This document shows positions 43,751 through 54,962 of a stretch of 64,000 nt of DNA, piece after piece (within the stretch, counting starts at the first letter, position 1; the number at the start of each line of letters is the position of its first letter). The DNA is taken from assembly GCF_014522265.1 (NCBI RefSeq), contig NZ_CP017024.1, positions 3,260,001-3,324,000 on the forward strand. Reading direction: 5' to 3'. This DNA is from Pseudomonas oryzihabitans. GTDB lineage: Bacteria; Pseudomonadota; Gammaproteobacteria; Pseudomonadales; Pseudomonadaceae. The notes below the pieces were generated by a model. It worked only from the letters and a program-made list of their open reading frames with translations. It ran no database searches and was not told the origin of the DNA. Made by a program: the position numbers and the translations under genes.

Positions 43751-46700
43751 TCAGGCCGCGGCGCGGCGCAGATGCTGGCGCCAGAACCGGCGGCTGGCGC
43801 GGCTCAGGCGGTCGAGACAGAGGAATACCACCGGGGTGGTGAAGAGGGTCAGCACCTGGCTCAGCGCCAGGCCGCCAGCGATGGCCAGCCCCAGGGGCTG
43901 GCGCAGGGCGTCGTCGCAGCCGCTGCCCAGCGCCAGCGGCAGGGCGCCGAAGAAGGCCGCCAGGGTGGTCATCAGGATCGGCCGGAATCTCAGCCGGCAG
44001 GCCTCGCGGATGGCGGCCTCGGGCGAGAGGCCGCGGTCGCGCTCGGCGACCAGGGCGAAGTCCACCAGCAGGATGGCGTTCTTCTTGACGATGCCGATCA
44101 GCAGCAGGATGCCGATCAGGGCGATGAGGGTCAGCTGGGTGCCGGTCGCCAGCAGCAACAACAGGGCACCGACCCCGGCCGAGGGCAGGGTGGAGAGAAT
44201 GGTCAGCGGATGGATGTAGCTCTCGTAGAGCATGCCCAGCACCAGGTAGATGGCCGCCAGGGCCGCGGCCACCAGCCAGGGAATCTGCGCGACCAGGGTG
44301 GCGAAGGCCTGGGCGGTGCCCTGGAAGCCGGACTGGATCTCCCGCGGCAGGCCGACCTTGACCAGCGCCGCCTGGATCGCCGCCTGGGCCTGCTCCAGGG
44401 AGACCCCGTCGGCCAGGTTGAAGGCCAGGGTGCTGGTGGCCATCTGGCCCTGGTGCGCCACTGCCAGGGGCGCGTTGCCGCCGGTGAAGCGGGCAAAGGC
44501 GGCCAGCGGGACCTGGGCACCGCTGCCGGTCACCACGTACAGCTGCTTGAGCACCTCGGGGTCCTGGGTGTAGGCCGGCGCCAGCCCCAGCACCACGTGG
44601 TACTGGTTGAGGGTGCGATAGAGGGTGGCCACCTGGCGCTGGCTGAAGGCGTTGTCCAGCAGGGTGTCGAGGTCCTTGACGCTCACCCCCAGGCGACTCG
44701 CCGCGGCGCGGTCGATCTCCAGGCGCACCTCCTGGCCGCCGTTCTGCGCATCGGAATCCACCCCGGTGAGTTCCGGCAGGGTCTTGAAGGCGGCTTCCAC
44801 CTTGGGTGTCCAGCGGCGCAGTTCGTCGAGGTCGTCGGCCTGCAGGCTGAATTGATAGGTGGCGTTGGCGCTGCGCCCGCCGACCCGCAGATCCTGGGCC
44901 GGCATGAGGAACAGCTGGATGCCGGCATGGCGGCTGCCAAGCTGGCTGAGGCGATTGGCGATCCGCTGGGCGCTGTCCTGGCGCTCGTTGTAGTCCTTGA
45001 GGCGGATGAAGAATTGCGCCGAGTTGCGCGAGCCGAACATGCCGCCGCCCGTAGAGGCCATCACCGCCGCCACGTCGGGATCGTCACGCAAGCGGGCGGC
45101 GATCTCCTTCACATGGGGCGCCAGGGCCTGGTAGGAGATGCTCTGGTCGGCACGAATGGCGCCGAGCACCACCCCGGTATCCTGGTCCGGAAAGAAGCCC
45201 TTGGGCACCACCACATAGAGGTAGACGTTGAGCCCCACGGTCAGCGCCAGGCTCGCAAGAGTCAGCAGCGGGTGCCGCAGCACCCAGTCCAGGCCGCGCA
45301 GATAGCCGCCTTGCAGGCGCGCCAGGCCGTTCTCGATCCACCGATAAAGCGCCGGCACAGTTGCTTCGGGTGAGCGCTCGCGCAGTACCCGCGCGCAGAG
45401 CATGGGGGTGAGGGTCAGCGACAGCAGCATGGAGATGACCAGGGCCACGCTGAGGGTCACGGCGAATTCGCGGAACAGCCGGCCGACGATGCCACCCATG
45501 AGCAGCAGCGGGATGAACACGGCGATCAGCGACAGCGTCATGGACAGCACGGTGAAGGCCACCTCGCGGCTGCCGATCAGTGCCGCGCGCAGCGGACCGC
45601 GACCCAGCTCGCGGTGGCGGGTGACGTTCTCCAGTACCACGATGGCGTCGTCCACCACGAAACCGGTGGCGATGATCAGCGCCATCAGCGACAGGTTGTC
45701 CAGGCTGTAGTCCAGCAGGTACATGACCGCGCAGGTGCCGATCAGCGACAGCGGCAGGGCCACGGCGGGTACCAGGGTGGCCCGCAGGTCGCGCAGGAAG
45801 ACGAACACCACCGCGATCACCAGCAGCATCGCCACCAGCAGGGTCTCTTCGGTGGAGTGCAGCGAGGCGCGGATGCTGGCGGAGCGGTCGATCACCGGCA
45901 CCAGGTCCACGTCGCCGGGCACCAGAGCCTGCAGCACCGGCAGCTGGGCCTTGATGGCGTCCAGGGTCTGCAGCATGTTGGCGCCGGCCTGGCGGGTGAC
46001 GCCCAGGGTCACCGAGGGCTGGCCGTTCAGCGAGCCGCTGACGTAGACGTCCTCGACCGTGGCGTAGACCCGCGCCACGTCGCTCAGGCGCACCGCGGCG
46101 CCCTGCTGGTAGCCGACGATCAGCTGCGCATAGTCCGCCGCCTGCTCCAGCTGGCCGTTGCTCTCAATGGACCAGGTCTGGCCCTCGGCATGCAGCACGC
46201 CCTTGGCGCCATGGGTGGTGGCGTTGGCGATGGCCGCGCGCACGCTGTCCAGGGCGATGCCGGCATGGGCCAGTTGCTGGGGCTGCAGGTCGATGCGGAT
46301 CGCCGGCAGCGAACTGCCGCGGATCGATACCTGGCCGACGCCCTGCACCTGGGCGATCTTCTGCTGCAGGATGCTCGACGCCAGGTCATAGAGTTCGCCC
46401 GGGCTGCGCGTCTTGGAGGTCAGCGCCAGCATCAGGATCGGCGATTCCGTGGGATTGGCCTTGCGATAGGTGGGCAGGCTGGGCATGCCGCTGGGCAGCA
46501 GGCTACGGGCGGCATTGATGCCGGCCTGGACGTCGCGGGCGGCGCCGTCGATGTTGCGCGACAGGTCGAATTGCAGGATCAGGGTGGTGGCGCCCTGGCT
46601 GCTACTGGAGGTCAGCTCGGTGATTCCGGCGATCTGGCCGAGGCTGCGCTCCAGCGGCGTGGCCACGGTGGCGGCCATGGTCTCGGGGCTGGCGCCCGGC

Positions 46701-46852
46701 AGGCTGGCGGTGACCACGATGGTGGGGAAGTCCACCTTGGGCAGCGGCGCCACCGGCAAGCGGGCGTAGCCGAGCAGGCCGAGCAACAGCACCGCCAGAC
46801 TCAGCAACAGGGTGGCGACCGGCTTGAGCACGAACAGGCGGATGGGATTCAT
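43751..46852 (-). CDS. muxC: RND efflux pump permease MuxC (MdtC-like)
   Basis: A 1033-residue RND transporter with 12 membrane helices and two large periplasmic loops. The proton-relay aspartates in helix 4 lie in [15 protein letters not shown], and the N-terminus [20 protein letters not shown] is characteristic. With MuxB it forms a heterotrimeric pump, unusual among RND systems, that exports antibiotics and stress compounds. It overlaps muxB by four bases. Confidence 0.95.
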   Translation of the reverse strand: MNPIRLFVLKPVATLLLSLAVLLLGLLGYARLPVAPLPKVDFPTIVVTASLPGASPETMAATVATPLERSLGQIAGITELTSSSSQGATTLILQFDLSRNIDGAARDVQAGINAARSLLPSGMPSLPTYRKANPTESPILMLALTSKTRSPGELYDLASSILQQKIAQVQGVGQVSIRGSSLPAIRIDLQPQQLAHAGIALDSVRAAIANATTHGAKGVLHAEGQTWSIESNGQLEQAADYAQLIVGYQQGAAVRLSDVARVYATVEDVYVSGSLNGQPSVTLGVTRQAGANMLQTLDAIKAQLPVLQALVPGDVDLVPVIDRSASIRASLHSTEETLLVAMLLVIAVVFVFLRDLRATLVPAVALPLSLIGTCAVMYLLDYSLDNLSLMALIIATGFVVDDAIVVLENVTRHRELGRGPLRAALIGSREVAFTVLSMTLSLIAVFIPLLLMGGIVGRLFREFAVTLSVALVISMLLSLTLTPMLCARVLRERSPEATVPALYRWIENGLARLQGGYLRGLDWVLRHPLLTLASLALTVGLNVYLYVVVPKGFFPDQDTGVVLGAIRADQSISYQALAPHVKEIAARLRDDPDVAAVMASTGGGMFGSRNSAQFFIRLKDYNERQDSAQRIANRLSQLGSRHAGIQLFLMPAQDLRVGGRSANATYQFSLQADDLDELRRWTPKVEAAFKTLPELTGVDSDAQNGGQEVRLEIDRAAASRLGVSVKDLDTLLDNAFSQRQVATLYRTLNQYHVVLGLAPAYTQDPEVLKQLYVVTGSGAQVPLAAFARFTGGNAPLAVAHQGQMATSTLAFNLADGVSLEQAQAAIQAALVKVGLPREIQSGFQGTAQAFATLVAQIPWLVAAALAAIYLVLGMLYESYIHPLTILSTLPSAGVGALLLLLATGTQLTLIALIGILLLIGIVKKNAILLVDFALVAERDRGLSPEAAIREACRLRFRPILMTTLAAFFGALPLALGSGCDDALRQPLGLAIAGGLALSQVLTLFTTPVVFLCLDRLSRASRRFWRQHLRRAAA

Positions 46853-49800
46853 CGTCCGCCGCTCCGCTGCCAGCGCCGCCCCAGTCGTTCGCCGAGTCTA
46901 TCGAAGACCAGGTAGATCACCGGCGTGGTGTAGAGCGTCAGCACCTGGCTGACCAGCAGCCCGCCGACGATCACCAGCCCCAGCGGCCGGCGCAGTTCGG
47001 CGCCGGAGCCACTGGCGAACATCAGCGGCAGGGCGCCGAGCAGGGCGGCCAGGGTGGTCATCAGGATGGGTCTCAGGCGCAGCAGGCAGGCGCGGTGAAT
47101 GGCCTCCCGCGGCGCCAGGTGCAGCTGCTGGCGTCCCTCCAGGGCGAAGTCCACCATCATGATGGCGTTCTTCTTGACGATGCCGATCAGCAGCACCACG
47201 CCGATCAGGGCGATCAGGGAGAACTCGGTGCCCGTCAGTAGCAGGAGCAGCAGGGCGCCGATGGCCGCCGAGGGCAGGGTGGAGAGGATGGTCACCGGGT
47301 GGATGAAGCTCTCGTAGAGCACCCCCAGCACGATGTACATCACCACCACCGCGGCCAGGATCAGCCACAGGGTATTGCCCGCCGCCTGCTGGAAGGCCTG
47401 GGCCGCGCCCTGGTACCTCAGGGTGACGCTACTCGGTGCCTGGGCCTCGGCCATGCTCTGGGCGATGGCCTGCTGCGCCTGCTCCAGGGAGTAGCCGTCG
47501 GCCAGGTTGAAGGACAGCGTCACCGCCGGGAATTGCCCCAGGCGCGTCAGGGACAGGGGGCCCGGGCGCTGCTCGATGCGGGCGATGTCGGTGAGGCGTA
47601 CCAGGCCCTTGGGGGTGCTGGTGGTCGTTGTCGTACTGCTGCTGGTGCCACTGGCCGTGGCGGTGGTCGCCGGCGCCAGGTAGATGTCGCCGAAGGCCGC
47701 CGGCGTCGCCCGGAAGGCACCGGGCACCTGCAGCACCACCCGGTACTGGTTGGCCTGGGTGAAGATGGTGGAGATCAGCCGTTGGCCGAAGGCGTTGTAG
47801 AGCGCGGTGTCCACGTCGGCGGCGGTGATGCCGAAACGGGCGGCGGCGGCGCGGTCCAGCTCCACCTGGGCGGTGAGGCCCTGGTCTTCCAGGTCGTCGA
47901 GCACGTCGCGCAATTCCGGCCGGGCCTGTAGACGCGGCATCAGCCGCGGCAGCAGGGCGGCCAGCCGGGTGCCGTCGGCATCGTCCAGGGTGAACTGGTA
48001 CTGGCTGGGCGTGAGCTGGTCGTCCACCGTCAGCTCCTGGTTGGCTACCAGGTCCAGGCGAATACCGGCGACGCCCGCGGCGCCCTGCTTGAGGCGCTGG
48101 ATGATGGCCGGCGCCCGCTCGCTGCGCTCGTCGAAGGGCTTGAGCTGGATCTGCAGGCGGCCCTGGTTGAGGGTGGCGTTGCTGCCGTCGACGCCGAGGG
48201 TCGAGGTGACCGTCGCCACCGCCGGATCGGCCAGCACCTGCTCGACCAGCGCCTGCTGGCGGCGGGCCATGGCGTCGAAGGAGACATCCTGGGAGGCGCG
48301 GGTGAAACCGACGATCAGCCCGGTGTCTTCGCCGGGAAAGAAGCCCTTGGGCACCAGCAGATAGAGCAGGGCGGTCAGCGCCACGGTGGCCACGGCCACC
48401 AGCAGGGTCAGCCGCTGATGGTCCAGCACCACGCTCAGGGTGCGGTCGTAACCCGCTACCAGGCGTTCGAATTGCCGCTCGCCCCAGCGCGCGAAGCGGC
48501 TCTGGCGCTCCGGCGGCACGTGCTGCAGCAGCCGGCCGCAGAGCATCGGCGTGAGCGTCAGGGAGACGAACATGGAGACCAGGATGGCCACCGCCAGGGT
48601 GATGGCGAATTCGCGGAACAGCCGACCCACCACGTCGCCCATGAACAGCAGCGGGATCAGCACGGCGATCAGCGAGAAGGTCAGGGAAATGATGGTGAAG
48701 CCGATCTCCCGCGAACCGCGCAGCGCCGCCTGCAGCGGCGGCTCGCCCTCTTCCAGGTGGCGGGCGATGTTTTCCACCACCACGATGGCGTCGTCGATGA
48801 CGAAGCCGGTGGCGATGGTCAGGGCCATCAGCGTCAGGTTGTTCAGCGAGAAGCCCGCGAGATACATGATCCCGAAGGTGCCCACCAGCGACAGCGGCAC
48901 CGCCAGGCTGGGAATCAGGGTCGCGGTGAGGTTGCGCAGGAAGAGGAAGGTCACCATCACCACCAGGGCGATGGACAGCAGCAACTCGAACTGCACGTCG
49001 GCAAGCGAGGCGCGGATGGTCTGGGTGCGATCGGCCAGCACCGTTAGCTGGACATTGTCGGGCAGGGCGGCCCGGAGCTTGGGCAACTGTTTCTGGATGG
49101 CGTCGACCACGCCGATGACGTTCGCCCCCGGTTGGCGCTGGATGTTGATGACGATGGCCGGCCGGCCGTTGGCGGTGGCCTGCAGATAGGCGTTTTCCGG
49201 TGCCTCTGCGACCGTGGCCACGTCCTCGAGGTGCAGGGCGGCGCCCTGCGCATAGCTGAGCACCAGCTCGCCGTACTCGGCGGCGCTGCGCAACTGGTCG
49301 TTGGCGTCGATGGTAATGGAGTGGTCGGGGCCGTCGAAGCCGCCCTTGGAGCCGTTGACGTTGGCGGCATTGACCACCGTGTAGACGTCTTCCAGGGTCA
49401 GGCCGTGGGCGGCCAGGGCCTTGGGGTCGACATCGATGCGCACCGCCGGCTGCTGGCCGCCGGCCAGGCTCACCAGGCCAACCCCGGAGATCTGCGACAG
49501 CTTCAGCGCCAGGCGGTTGCTGACCAGGTCCTGCACCCGGGTCAGCGGCAGGCTGTCGGAGGTGGCGGCCAGGGTCAGCACCGGGGCGTCGGCGGGATTG
49601 ACCTTCTTGTAGGTGGGCGGATTGGGCAGGTCGTCCGGTAGATAGCTGTTGGCGGCGTTGATCGCGGCCTGCACCTCCTGCTCGGCGACGTCCAGCGACA
49701 GGCTGAGATCGAATTTCAGGGTAATGACCGAAGCGCCGGCCGAGCTGGTGGAGTACTGCTGCGCCAGGCCGGCCATCTGTCCCAGCTGGCGTTCCAGCGG

Positions 49801-49995
49801 CGCCGTCACTGCGGTGGCCAGCACCTTGGCGCTGGCGCCGGGGTAGAGGGTGGTCACCTGGATGATGGGATAGTCCACCTCCGGCAGCGCCGAGATGGGC
49901 AGCAGGCGATAGCCGAGCAGGCCGGCGAACAGCACCGCCACCATCAGCAGCACCGTGGCCACCGGTCGCTGGATGAACAGCCGTGACGGATTCAT
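46849..49995 (-). CDS. muxB: RND efflux pump permease MuxB (MdtB-like)
   Basis: A 1048-residue RND transporter partner of MuxC. The N-terminus [20 protein letters not shown] and helix-4 motif [15 protein letters not shown] with the paired aspartates are conserved. About residues 780-795 hold a low-complexity run of serine and threonine ([17 protein letters not shown]) in the second periplasmic loop, which is odd for this family. It overlaps muxA by four bases and muxC by four, consistent with coupled translation. Confidence 0.95.
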   Translation of the reverse strand: MNPSRLFIQRPVATVLLMVAVLFAGLLGYRLLPISALPEVDYPIIQVTTLYPGASAKVLATAVTAPLERQLGQMAGLAQQYSTSSAGASVITLKFDLSLSLDVAEQEVQAAINAANSYLPDDLPNPPTYKKVNPADAPVLTLAATSDSLPLTRVQDLVSNRLALKLSQISGVGLVSLAGGQQPAVRIDVDPKALAAHGLTLEDVYTVVNAANVNGSKGGFDGPDHSITIDANDQLRSAAEYGELVLSYAQGAALHLEDVATVAEAPENAYLQATANGRPAIVINIQRQPGANVIGVVDAIQKQLPKLRAALPDNVQLTVLADRTQTIRASLADVQFELLLSIALVVMVTFLFLRNLTATLIPSLAVPLSLVGTFGIMYLAGFSLNNLTLMALTIATGFVIDDAIVVVENIARHLEEGEPPLQAALRGSREIGFTIISLTFSLIAVLIPLLFMGDVVGRLFREFAITLAVAILVSMFVSLTLTPMLCGRLLQHVPPERQSRFARWGERQFERLVAGYDRTLSVVLDHQRLTLLVAVATVALTALLYLLVPKGFFPGEDTGLIVGFTRASQDVSFDAMARRQQALVEQVLADPAVATVTSTLGVDGSNATLNQGRLQIQLKPFDERSERAPAIIQRLKQGAAGVAGIRLDLVANQELTVDDQLTPSQYQFTLDDADGTRLAALLPRLMPRLQARPELRDVLDDLEDQGLTAQVELDRAAAARFGITAADVDTALYNAFGQRLISTIFTQANQYRVVLQVPGAFRATPAAFGDIYLAPATTATASGTSSSTTTTTSTPKGLVRLTDIARIEQRPGPLSLTRLGQFPAVTLSFNLADGYSLEQAQQAIAQSMAEAQAPSSVTLRYQGAAQAFQQAAGNTLWLILAAVVVMYIVLGVLYESFIHPVTILSTLPSAAIGALLLLLLTGTEFSLIALIGVVLLIGIVKKNAIMMVDFALEGRQQLHLAPREAIHRACLLRLRPILMTTLAALLGALPLMFASGSGAELRRPLGLVIVGGLLVSQVLTLYTTPVIYLVFDRLGERLGRRWQRSGGR

Positions 49996-51176
49996 CGGCG
50001 GGCATCCGCCGCCGGCGCGCCTTCCACGCGGACCTGGGCGCCGTCGCGCAGGTGGTCGATGCCGCGAATGACCACCCGCTCATCGCCCGCGAGTCCCTGG
50101 GTGATGGCCAGCCGCTCGCCCAGTGCCGGCCCGGCGGTCACGCTGCGTCTTTGCACCCTGTCATCGGCGCCCACCACATAGACGAAGCTGCCGTCGCTGC
50201 TCAGCTGCACCGCGGCGGCGGGGACCACCACGGCGTTCTTCAGGGTGTCGGTCTGCAGGCGCACGTTGACGAACTGGTTGGGGTAGAGCTTCTCTTCCGG
50301 GTTGGCGAACACTGCCTTGAGCTTGAGGCTGCCGGTGCTGGTGTCGATCTCGTTGCTGATGAACTTCAACGCGCCATCGGCCAGCGTCGTACCGTCCAGC
50401 TGGCCGAGCGCGGTGACCGGCAGCGCCTGGCCCTGGCGGACCTTGGGCAGCAGGCTGGCAAGCGTCGCCTGGGGCAGGCTGAAGGTCACGGCGATGGGAT
50501 CGGTCTGGGTGATGCTGACGAGGCCGGTGGTGTCGCCGGCCGCGAGGTAGTTGCCCGGGTCCACCAGGCGCAGGCCGACATAGCCTTCCAGCGGCGCCAT
50601 GATGCGGGCGTACTGCAGATTCAACTGGGCGGCGGCGATCTGCGCCTGGTCCGCCTGCACCGCGCCCTGGTACTGGCCCACAGTGGCGACCTGGGTGTCC
50701 AGCTCCTGTTTGGCCAGGGAATCCTTGGCCACCAGCCGGCGATAGCGTTCCAGGGTCAGCTGGGCACTCTTGAGTTGCGCCTGGTTCTGCGCCAGGTCAC
50801 CGCGATACTGATCCAGGGTGGCCTGGTAGGGCCGCGGATCGATCTGCGCCAGGAGCTGGCCCTTCTTCACCCGCTGACCTTCGGTGAAGAACACCTGCTC
50901 CAGCTGACCGGCCACCCGGGTGGTCACCGTGACGCTGGCGTTGGCCACCACGGTGCCCAGGGCGGTGAGGGTGACCGGCACATCCGCATGCCCGGCCTGG
51001 CCCACTGCCACGGTGATCGCCTGGCCCTGTCCCGCGGCCGCGCCCCAGGCCCGGCCACCCTGGCTGCCATGCGCAGCGCTGCCGGCATTGGTCGAACGCC
51101 CGTGCAGCACCAGCCCCAGCGCCACGGCGGCACCGACCAAGACAACGACGACGAGAATGCGGGATTTCCTGCTCAT
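49992..51176 (-). CDS. muxA: RND efflux periplasmic adaptor MuxA (MdtA-like)
   Basis: A 394-residue membrane-fusion protein. A membrane anchor (about residues 5-25) is followed by biotinyl-lipoyl halves ([20 protein letters not shown] and [20 protein letters not shown]), a coiled-coil hairpin and beta-barrel domains. It links the MuxB/MuxC pump to OpmB. It is the first gene of the muxABC-opmB-baeSR operon. The promoter should lie in the 494-bp region upstream; BaeR is the expected activator. Confidence 0.93.
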   Translation of the reverse strand: MSRKSRILVVVVLVGAAVALGLVLHGRSTNAGSAAHGSQGGRAWGAAAGQGQAITVAVGQAGHADVPVTLTALGTVVANASVTVTTRVAGQLEQVFFTEGQRVKKGQLLAQIDPRPYQATLDQYRGDLAQNQAQLKSAQLTLERYRRLVAKDSLAKQELDTQVATVGQYQGAVQADQAQIAAAQLNLQYARIMAPLEGYVGLRLVDPGNYLAAGDTTGLVSITQTDPIAVTFSLPQATLASLLPKVRQGQALPVTALGQLDGTTLADGALKFISNEIDTSTGSLKLKAVFANPEEKLYPNQFVNVRLQTDTLKNAVVVPAAAVQLSSDGSFVYVVGADDRVQRRSVTAGPALGERLAITQGLAGDERVVIRGIDHLRDGAQVRVEGAPAADARR

Positions 51177-51670
51177 GCCTGCCAGACCTGACTGAGATGG
51201 AAGTCAGGCTGCTGGGCAAATGTGCAGGAAATATGGAAAGGCGCTCAGCGCCTGCTAATGGGGTAGTCCAGACGCTCGCGCAGGAGTTGGCGAGCGCTTT
51301 GGGTCCGGTTCGGTATCTAGAGCTGGCCAGGGGCCGCGCAGGGCTATGGCGGCTTCAGCTCCGGTCACTCGCGATCAGGTTCCGCGCCAGTGGCAAATAG
51401 GTTGCGGCCGAGCACTGCAGTAGCGTGGAAAACGGCGCAGCCTTTTCCACTGGGCCTGGTGGCGAGAGGGCTTTTCGAGCAGGCGCTCATCTGCATCACC
51501 CTGGCAAAAAATCGGGATCAACTGTCGCCCCTTTCGTAGCAGCAACTGTCTTTATCGCGGCCATGGCGGTCCGCCGATGCGGCCGCTCCTACGGAAACAT
51601 CAAGCCTCTGTAGGAGCGGCCCATGGCCGCGATCAGCGAACCCAACGGCTCCGCTGACGTCTACCCCGCG
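51177..51670. other. Intergenic region upstream of muxA, containing a REP pair
   Basis: These 494 bp lie between the start of muxA and the 3' end of the GST gene. The left part should hold the muxA promoter and BaeR sites, which I cannot pinpoint. The right part (51554-51633) carries two inverted REP sequences. No coding frame looks real. Confidence 0.6.
51554..51633. repeat. REP doublet (REPIN-like)
   Basis: Two inverted copies of the Pseudomonas REP motif: ATCGCGGCCATGGCGG to GGCCGCTCCTACGG (51554-51593) and CTGTAGGAGCGGCCCATGGC to CGCGATC (51608-51633). Each folds into a GC-rich hairpin, and together they form a larger inverted unit. It lies at the 3' end of the GST gene, a typical REP location. 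Confidence 0.75.
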
Positions 51671-52504
51671 TCAATCCAGGTCGGCCGCCGAATGCCGCTC
51701 GGCCAGTTGCTCGCCCGGCTCGCCCCAGGTGCGATTGACCCGCCGACCGCGCTGCACCGCCGGCCGTGCGGCGATGGCCTGGGCCCAGCGCTGCACGTGG
51801 GTATAGTCCTGCACCGCGAGGAATTCCGCGGCGTTGTACAACTGGCCCAGCACCAGGTTGCCGTACCAGCTCCAGATGGCGATGTCGGCGATGCCGTAGT
51901 CCTCGCCGGCCACGTAGCTGCGCTCGGCCAGCAGGCGGTCGAGCACATCGAGTTGGCGCTTGGCTTCCATGGCGTAGCGGTTGATGGGGTATTCGAGCTT
52001 TTCCGGCGCATAGGCGTAGAAATGCCCGAAGCCGCCGCCGAGGAAGGGCGCCGAGCCCATCTGCCAGAACAGCCAGTTCAGCGTCTCGGTGCGACCGGCG
52101 TGATCCTTCGGGATGAAGGCGCCAAAGCTGTCGGCGAGATAGAGCAGGATGGCGCCGGACTCGAAGACGCGCAGCGGCTCGGCGCCGCGCCGATCCACCA
52201 GGGCCGGGATCTTGGAATTCGGATTGATCTCGACGAAGCCGCTGGAAAATTGCTCGCCCTCGCTGATGCGGATCAGCCAGGCATCGTATTCGGCGTCGCC
52301 ATGTCCGGCCGCCAGCAGCTCTTCCAGCAGGATGGTCACCTTCATGCCGTTGGGCGTGCCCAGCGAATACAGCTGGAAGGGATGCTCGCCGACCGGCAGC
52401 TCCTTGTCGTGGGTCGACCCGGCGATGGGGCGGTTGATGCTGGCGAAGTTACCGCCGGAGGTGGTGGGGGTCCAGACGCATGGGGGCGTGTAGGGTTCGC
52501 TCAT
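51671..52504 (-). CDS. yghU: Glutathione S-transferase family protein (YghU-like)
   Basis: A 277-residue GST with an N-terminal extension, as in YghU/YfcG-type disulfide-bond oxidoreductases. After about 45 residues the thioredoxin fold begins FQLYSLGTPNGMKVTILLEE; NPNSKIPALVDRR contains the cis-proline and the ESGAILLYLAD motif binds glutathione. The C-terminal helical domain ends with RPAVQRGRRVN. The ATG at 52504 is chosen because homologues begin MSEPYTPP. It faces the AraC gene across 112 bp in the same direction. Confidence 0.9.
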   Translation of the reverse strand: MSEPYTPPCVWTPTTSGGNFASINRPIAGSTHDKELPVGEHPFQLYSLGTPNGMKVTILLEELLAAGHGDAEYDAWLIRISEGEQFSSGFVEINPNSKIPALVDRRGAEPLRVFESGAILLYLADSFGAFIPKDHAGRTETLNWLFWQMGSAPFLGGGFGHFYAYAPEKLEYPINRYAMEAKRQLDVLDRLLAERSYVAGEDYGIADIAIWSWYGNLVLGQLYNAAEFLAVQDYTHVQRWAQAIAARPAVQRGRRVNRTWGEPGEQLAERHSAADLD

Positions 52505-52616
52505 GGTGGCTCTGTCCTCGGTCGGCACGGATGGGTAGTTCGATCATAACCGAACTTTGCGCCAGGTCTGTTCAGTGGCTCTCACGCTGGCAACAAACCG
52601 GATCAAGGAAAGCCGC

Positions 52617-53519
52617 TCAGGCGTTCTGTTCGGTCAGGCGCTGCACCGTCAGGCTGCGGTACTGGCGCGGGGTCATGCCCTTGAGCTGGTGGAAGCGTCG
52701 ATTGAAGTTCGAGATGTTGTTGAAGCCGGCCTCGAAGCAGATGTCGGTGACCGGCATGCTGCTGTGGGAGAGCATCTCGCAGGCCTTGCTGATACGCAGG
52801 CTGTTGACGAATTCGACGAAGGTGCGCCCGGTGGCCTGGCGGAAGAAACGCGAGAAATAGGTGGGCGTCATGCCCAGGTGCTCGGCCACTTCTTCCTGGG
52901 TGAAATCACGCTGGTAGTGATCGAAGATGAAATTCAGCGCCCGGTTGGTGCGATCCACGGCCTGCTCGCTGGCCGTGGCCGGCTCGACGCTGCCCGACAG
53001 CAGCTGATAGCGCTCCGAGGTGGCCAGTGCCTCCATCAGCACCAGGAAATGACCGAGTCGGGTGGCGCCGCCGCTCTCCGAAATCTGTTGCAGCAACGCC
53101 TCGGCGCGGGCGATCAGCTGCGGATCCTGGAATTCGATGCCGTAGCGGGCGCGCTCCAGCAGCGGCGCCAGGCCGCTGAGTTCGGGAAACACCGCGGTGG
53201 CGTTGTCCACCGTCTCGTTGGTGAAGTTGACCAGCATGTCGCGCTTGGCCACCACCTCGCCCTCGGCGACGCGGCTGATCCAGTTGTGCGGCAGATGCGG
53301 ACCGGTAAGGAAAAGGCTGCCCGGATAGAAGTTGCCGATGTAGTCGCCGATGAAGGCGGTCCCCGAACTGGCCACGATCAGGTGCAGCTCGTATTCCTTG
53401 TGGAAATGCCAGCGCACCAGCGGGCAGGGAAAGCCATGCTCCCGATAGATCACCGAGTGACCGCTCAGGTCCTCCATCAATTCGTAGGAGGGATTGCGCT
53501 TGCGCAAGGACTGACTCAT
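52617..53519 (-). CDS. AraC family transcriptional regulator
   Basis: A 300-residue regulator. The N-terminal about 150 residues form a cupin-type sensing domain (CPLVRWHFHKEYELHLIV contains the cupin histidines). The C-terminal AraC double HTH reads EVAEHLGMTPTYFSRFFRQA and VTDICFEAGFNNISNFNRRF. Its target is unknown; regulators of this layout often control carbon-source uptake. It is 80 bp from the MITE-like element and shares the minus strand with the GST and GNAT genes. Confidence 0.9.
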   Translation of the reverse strand: MSQSLRKRNPSYELMEDLSGHSVIYREHGFPCPLVRWHFHKEYELHLIVASSGTAFIGDYIGNFYPGSLFLTGPHLPHNWISRVAEGEVVAKRDMLVNFTNETVDNATAVFPELSGLAPLLERARYGIEFQDPQLIARAEALLQQISESGGATRLGHFLVLMEALATSERYQLLSGSVEPATASEQAVDRTNRALNFIFDHYQRDFTQEEVAEHLGMTPTYFSRFFRQATGRTFVEFVNSLRISKACEMLSHSSMPVTDICFEAGFNNISNFNRRFHQLKGMTPRQYRSLTVQRLTEQNA

Positions 53520-53599
53520 CGACCGCCCCGTGATTCTTGTTGGCCTTGATCCTGGCCCTGTTCGGCGTCCAGTACAACCCCGGGTTCAGCCGGCCCTTC

Positions 53600-53740
53600 G
53601 GTCCTGTACGAAAAGTGCCTGCGCTCGGTGATGCTTCGTTGAAAAAGGCTTCGGAATGCTCATTTACCACTCGTAAACTCCGCTTCCTCAGTCTTTTTCG
53701 CCTCGCCTGACCTTCGCTCGGCGACTTTTCGTACAGGACC
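53600..53740. repeat. MITE-like palindromic element, copy B, with 17-bp perfect inverted ends
   Basis: GGTCCTGTACGAAAAGT (53600-53616) and ACTTTTCGTACAGGACC (53724-53740) are perfect 17-bp terminal inverted repeats enclosing 107 bp. Inside, GAAAAAGGCTTCGGAATGC pairs imperfectly with CCGCTTCCTCAGTCTTTTTC around the TTTAC-CACTC-GTAAA hairpin. The core (CTTCGGAATGCTCATTTACC ACTCGTAAACTC) is identical to copy A. No transposase is encoded. It covers the 3' end of the GNAT/C39 gene. Confidence 0.85.
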
Positions 53741-54823
53741 TAGGATCACCGCTGCGCGCAGCTTGCCGCGGCCGAAGCGACTCATCTTGTCGAACTCGGC
53801 GTGGGACACCGGGATGTGCTGGCAGTCCAGTTCGCGGCGGTGCTGGCTGTGGTCGACATCGGGATCGTGCAGGTAGACGAAGTCCTCGTCGCAGTCGGTG
53901 ACCAGCACCCAGTGCGGTCCCTTGGCCTTGGTCAGCCGGAAGGAGCTGATCAGCACCAGCGGGAAGGCGCCCTGGTTGACCCAGTGGGCGATGTCCAGGC
54001 GCGTCCGGTAGAGGCGCTCGATGGGCGATTGCTTGATCTCGGCGCTGAAGTCCTCGTGCACCAGGCGCATGACCTCCTTCTTTTCTTCGCTGCGTACGCC
54101 GTCGAGGAACAGGGGGCCCCGGGTATTGACCTGCAGCGTGACCCTGAAGCCCCGGCGCAGCGCGGCCAGGGCCAGGCCATGGGGGCCGCAGCCGCCGTGC
54201 CCGGCGGTCATGTAGATGGTGGTGGCTTCGCGCCACAGCCGCAGTTCCTCGCGGCGCTCCAGCGGGCGACCAGGCTGCAGGGCGCCCATGGCCATCAGCA
54301 GGCTGGCCGGGCCGCAGGTGAAATCGGTGGTCTGGCGATAGAAGGGCACCGGGCGCGCCTGGCCTTCGCGCGGCTGGCGGATGCGCTTCTCGAAGCGCAG
54401 GGCCTGGCTATGGTCCTCGTAGTAGTCCTCCACCGTGGCGAAGGGCAGGTAGCCGTTGCGCTCATAGAGAGCGATGGCGGCGGCGTTGTCCGGCCGGACC
54501 TCAAGGCGCAGGTAGGCGCAATCGCGCTCCACCGCCTCGGCTTCGGCAGCCTCCAGCAGCCGCTGGCCCAGGCGATGGCCGCGCGCCGCGGGGTCGACGG
54601 CGATGGAATAGAGCCGCGCCAGCGAGGTGTTCTGGTGGAACAGCACCAGGGCGTAGCCCGCCACCTGGCGGTCGTTTTCCGCCAGGATCAGCACGGCGTT
54701 CGCCCGGGTGAGCATGTAGTGGAAATTGCGCCGGGAAAGGCGGTCATAGCTGAAGCAGCGCGCTTCCAAATCGACCAGCGCCGCCAGATCATCCAGCCCG
54801 GCGGGCCTGAGTGTGAAACTCAT
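53660..54823 (-). CDS. GNAT acetyltransferase fused to a C39-like peptidase domain
   Basis: A 387-residue two-domain protein. Residues 1-145 are a GNAT domain: acetyl-CoA loop SIAVDPAARGHRLGQRLLEA and ALYERNGYLPF. Residues about 160-360 are a C39-like (DUF3335) peptidase domain with the cysteine in FYRQTTDFTCGPASLLMAMG and a histidine in GPHWVLVTD followed by HDPD. The last 26 residues and the stop come from the inserted palindromic element, so the native C-terminus was replaced. It is divergent from an ATP-grasp ligase; the two probably act together on a peptide substrate (inference). Confidence 0.85.
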   Translation of the reverse strand: MSFTLRPAGLDDLAALVDLEARCFSYDRLSRRNFHYMLTRANAVLILAENDRQVAGYALVLFHQNTSLARLYSIAVDPAARGHRLGQRLLEAAEAEAVERDCAYLRLEVRPDNAAAIALYERNGYLPFATVEDYYEDHSQALRFEKRIRQPREGQARPVPFYRQTTDFTCGPASLLMAMGALQPGRPLERREELRLWREATTIYMTAGHGGCGPHGLALAALRRGFRVTLQVNTRGPLFLDGVRSEEKKEVMRLVHEDFSAEIKQSPIERLYRTRLDIAHWVNQGAFPLVLISSFRLTKAKGPHWVLVTDCDEDFVYLHDPDVDHSQHRRELDCQHIPVSHAEFDKMSRFGRGKLRAAVILGPVRKVAERRSGEAKKTEEAEFTSGK

Positions 54824-54962
54824 CGCGAAGGATTCTCCTGGAGCAGAGCGGGCAGCCTGGCATGGTTAAGCAACGGTTAATAGCACCCGCGTTACAACAG
54901 TTGGAGTGGTCCGGCGGCATCCGGGTTTCCGCCGGGACCACGCCCCGCAACCAGGAGGTCCA

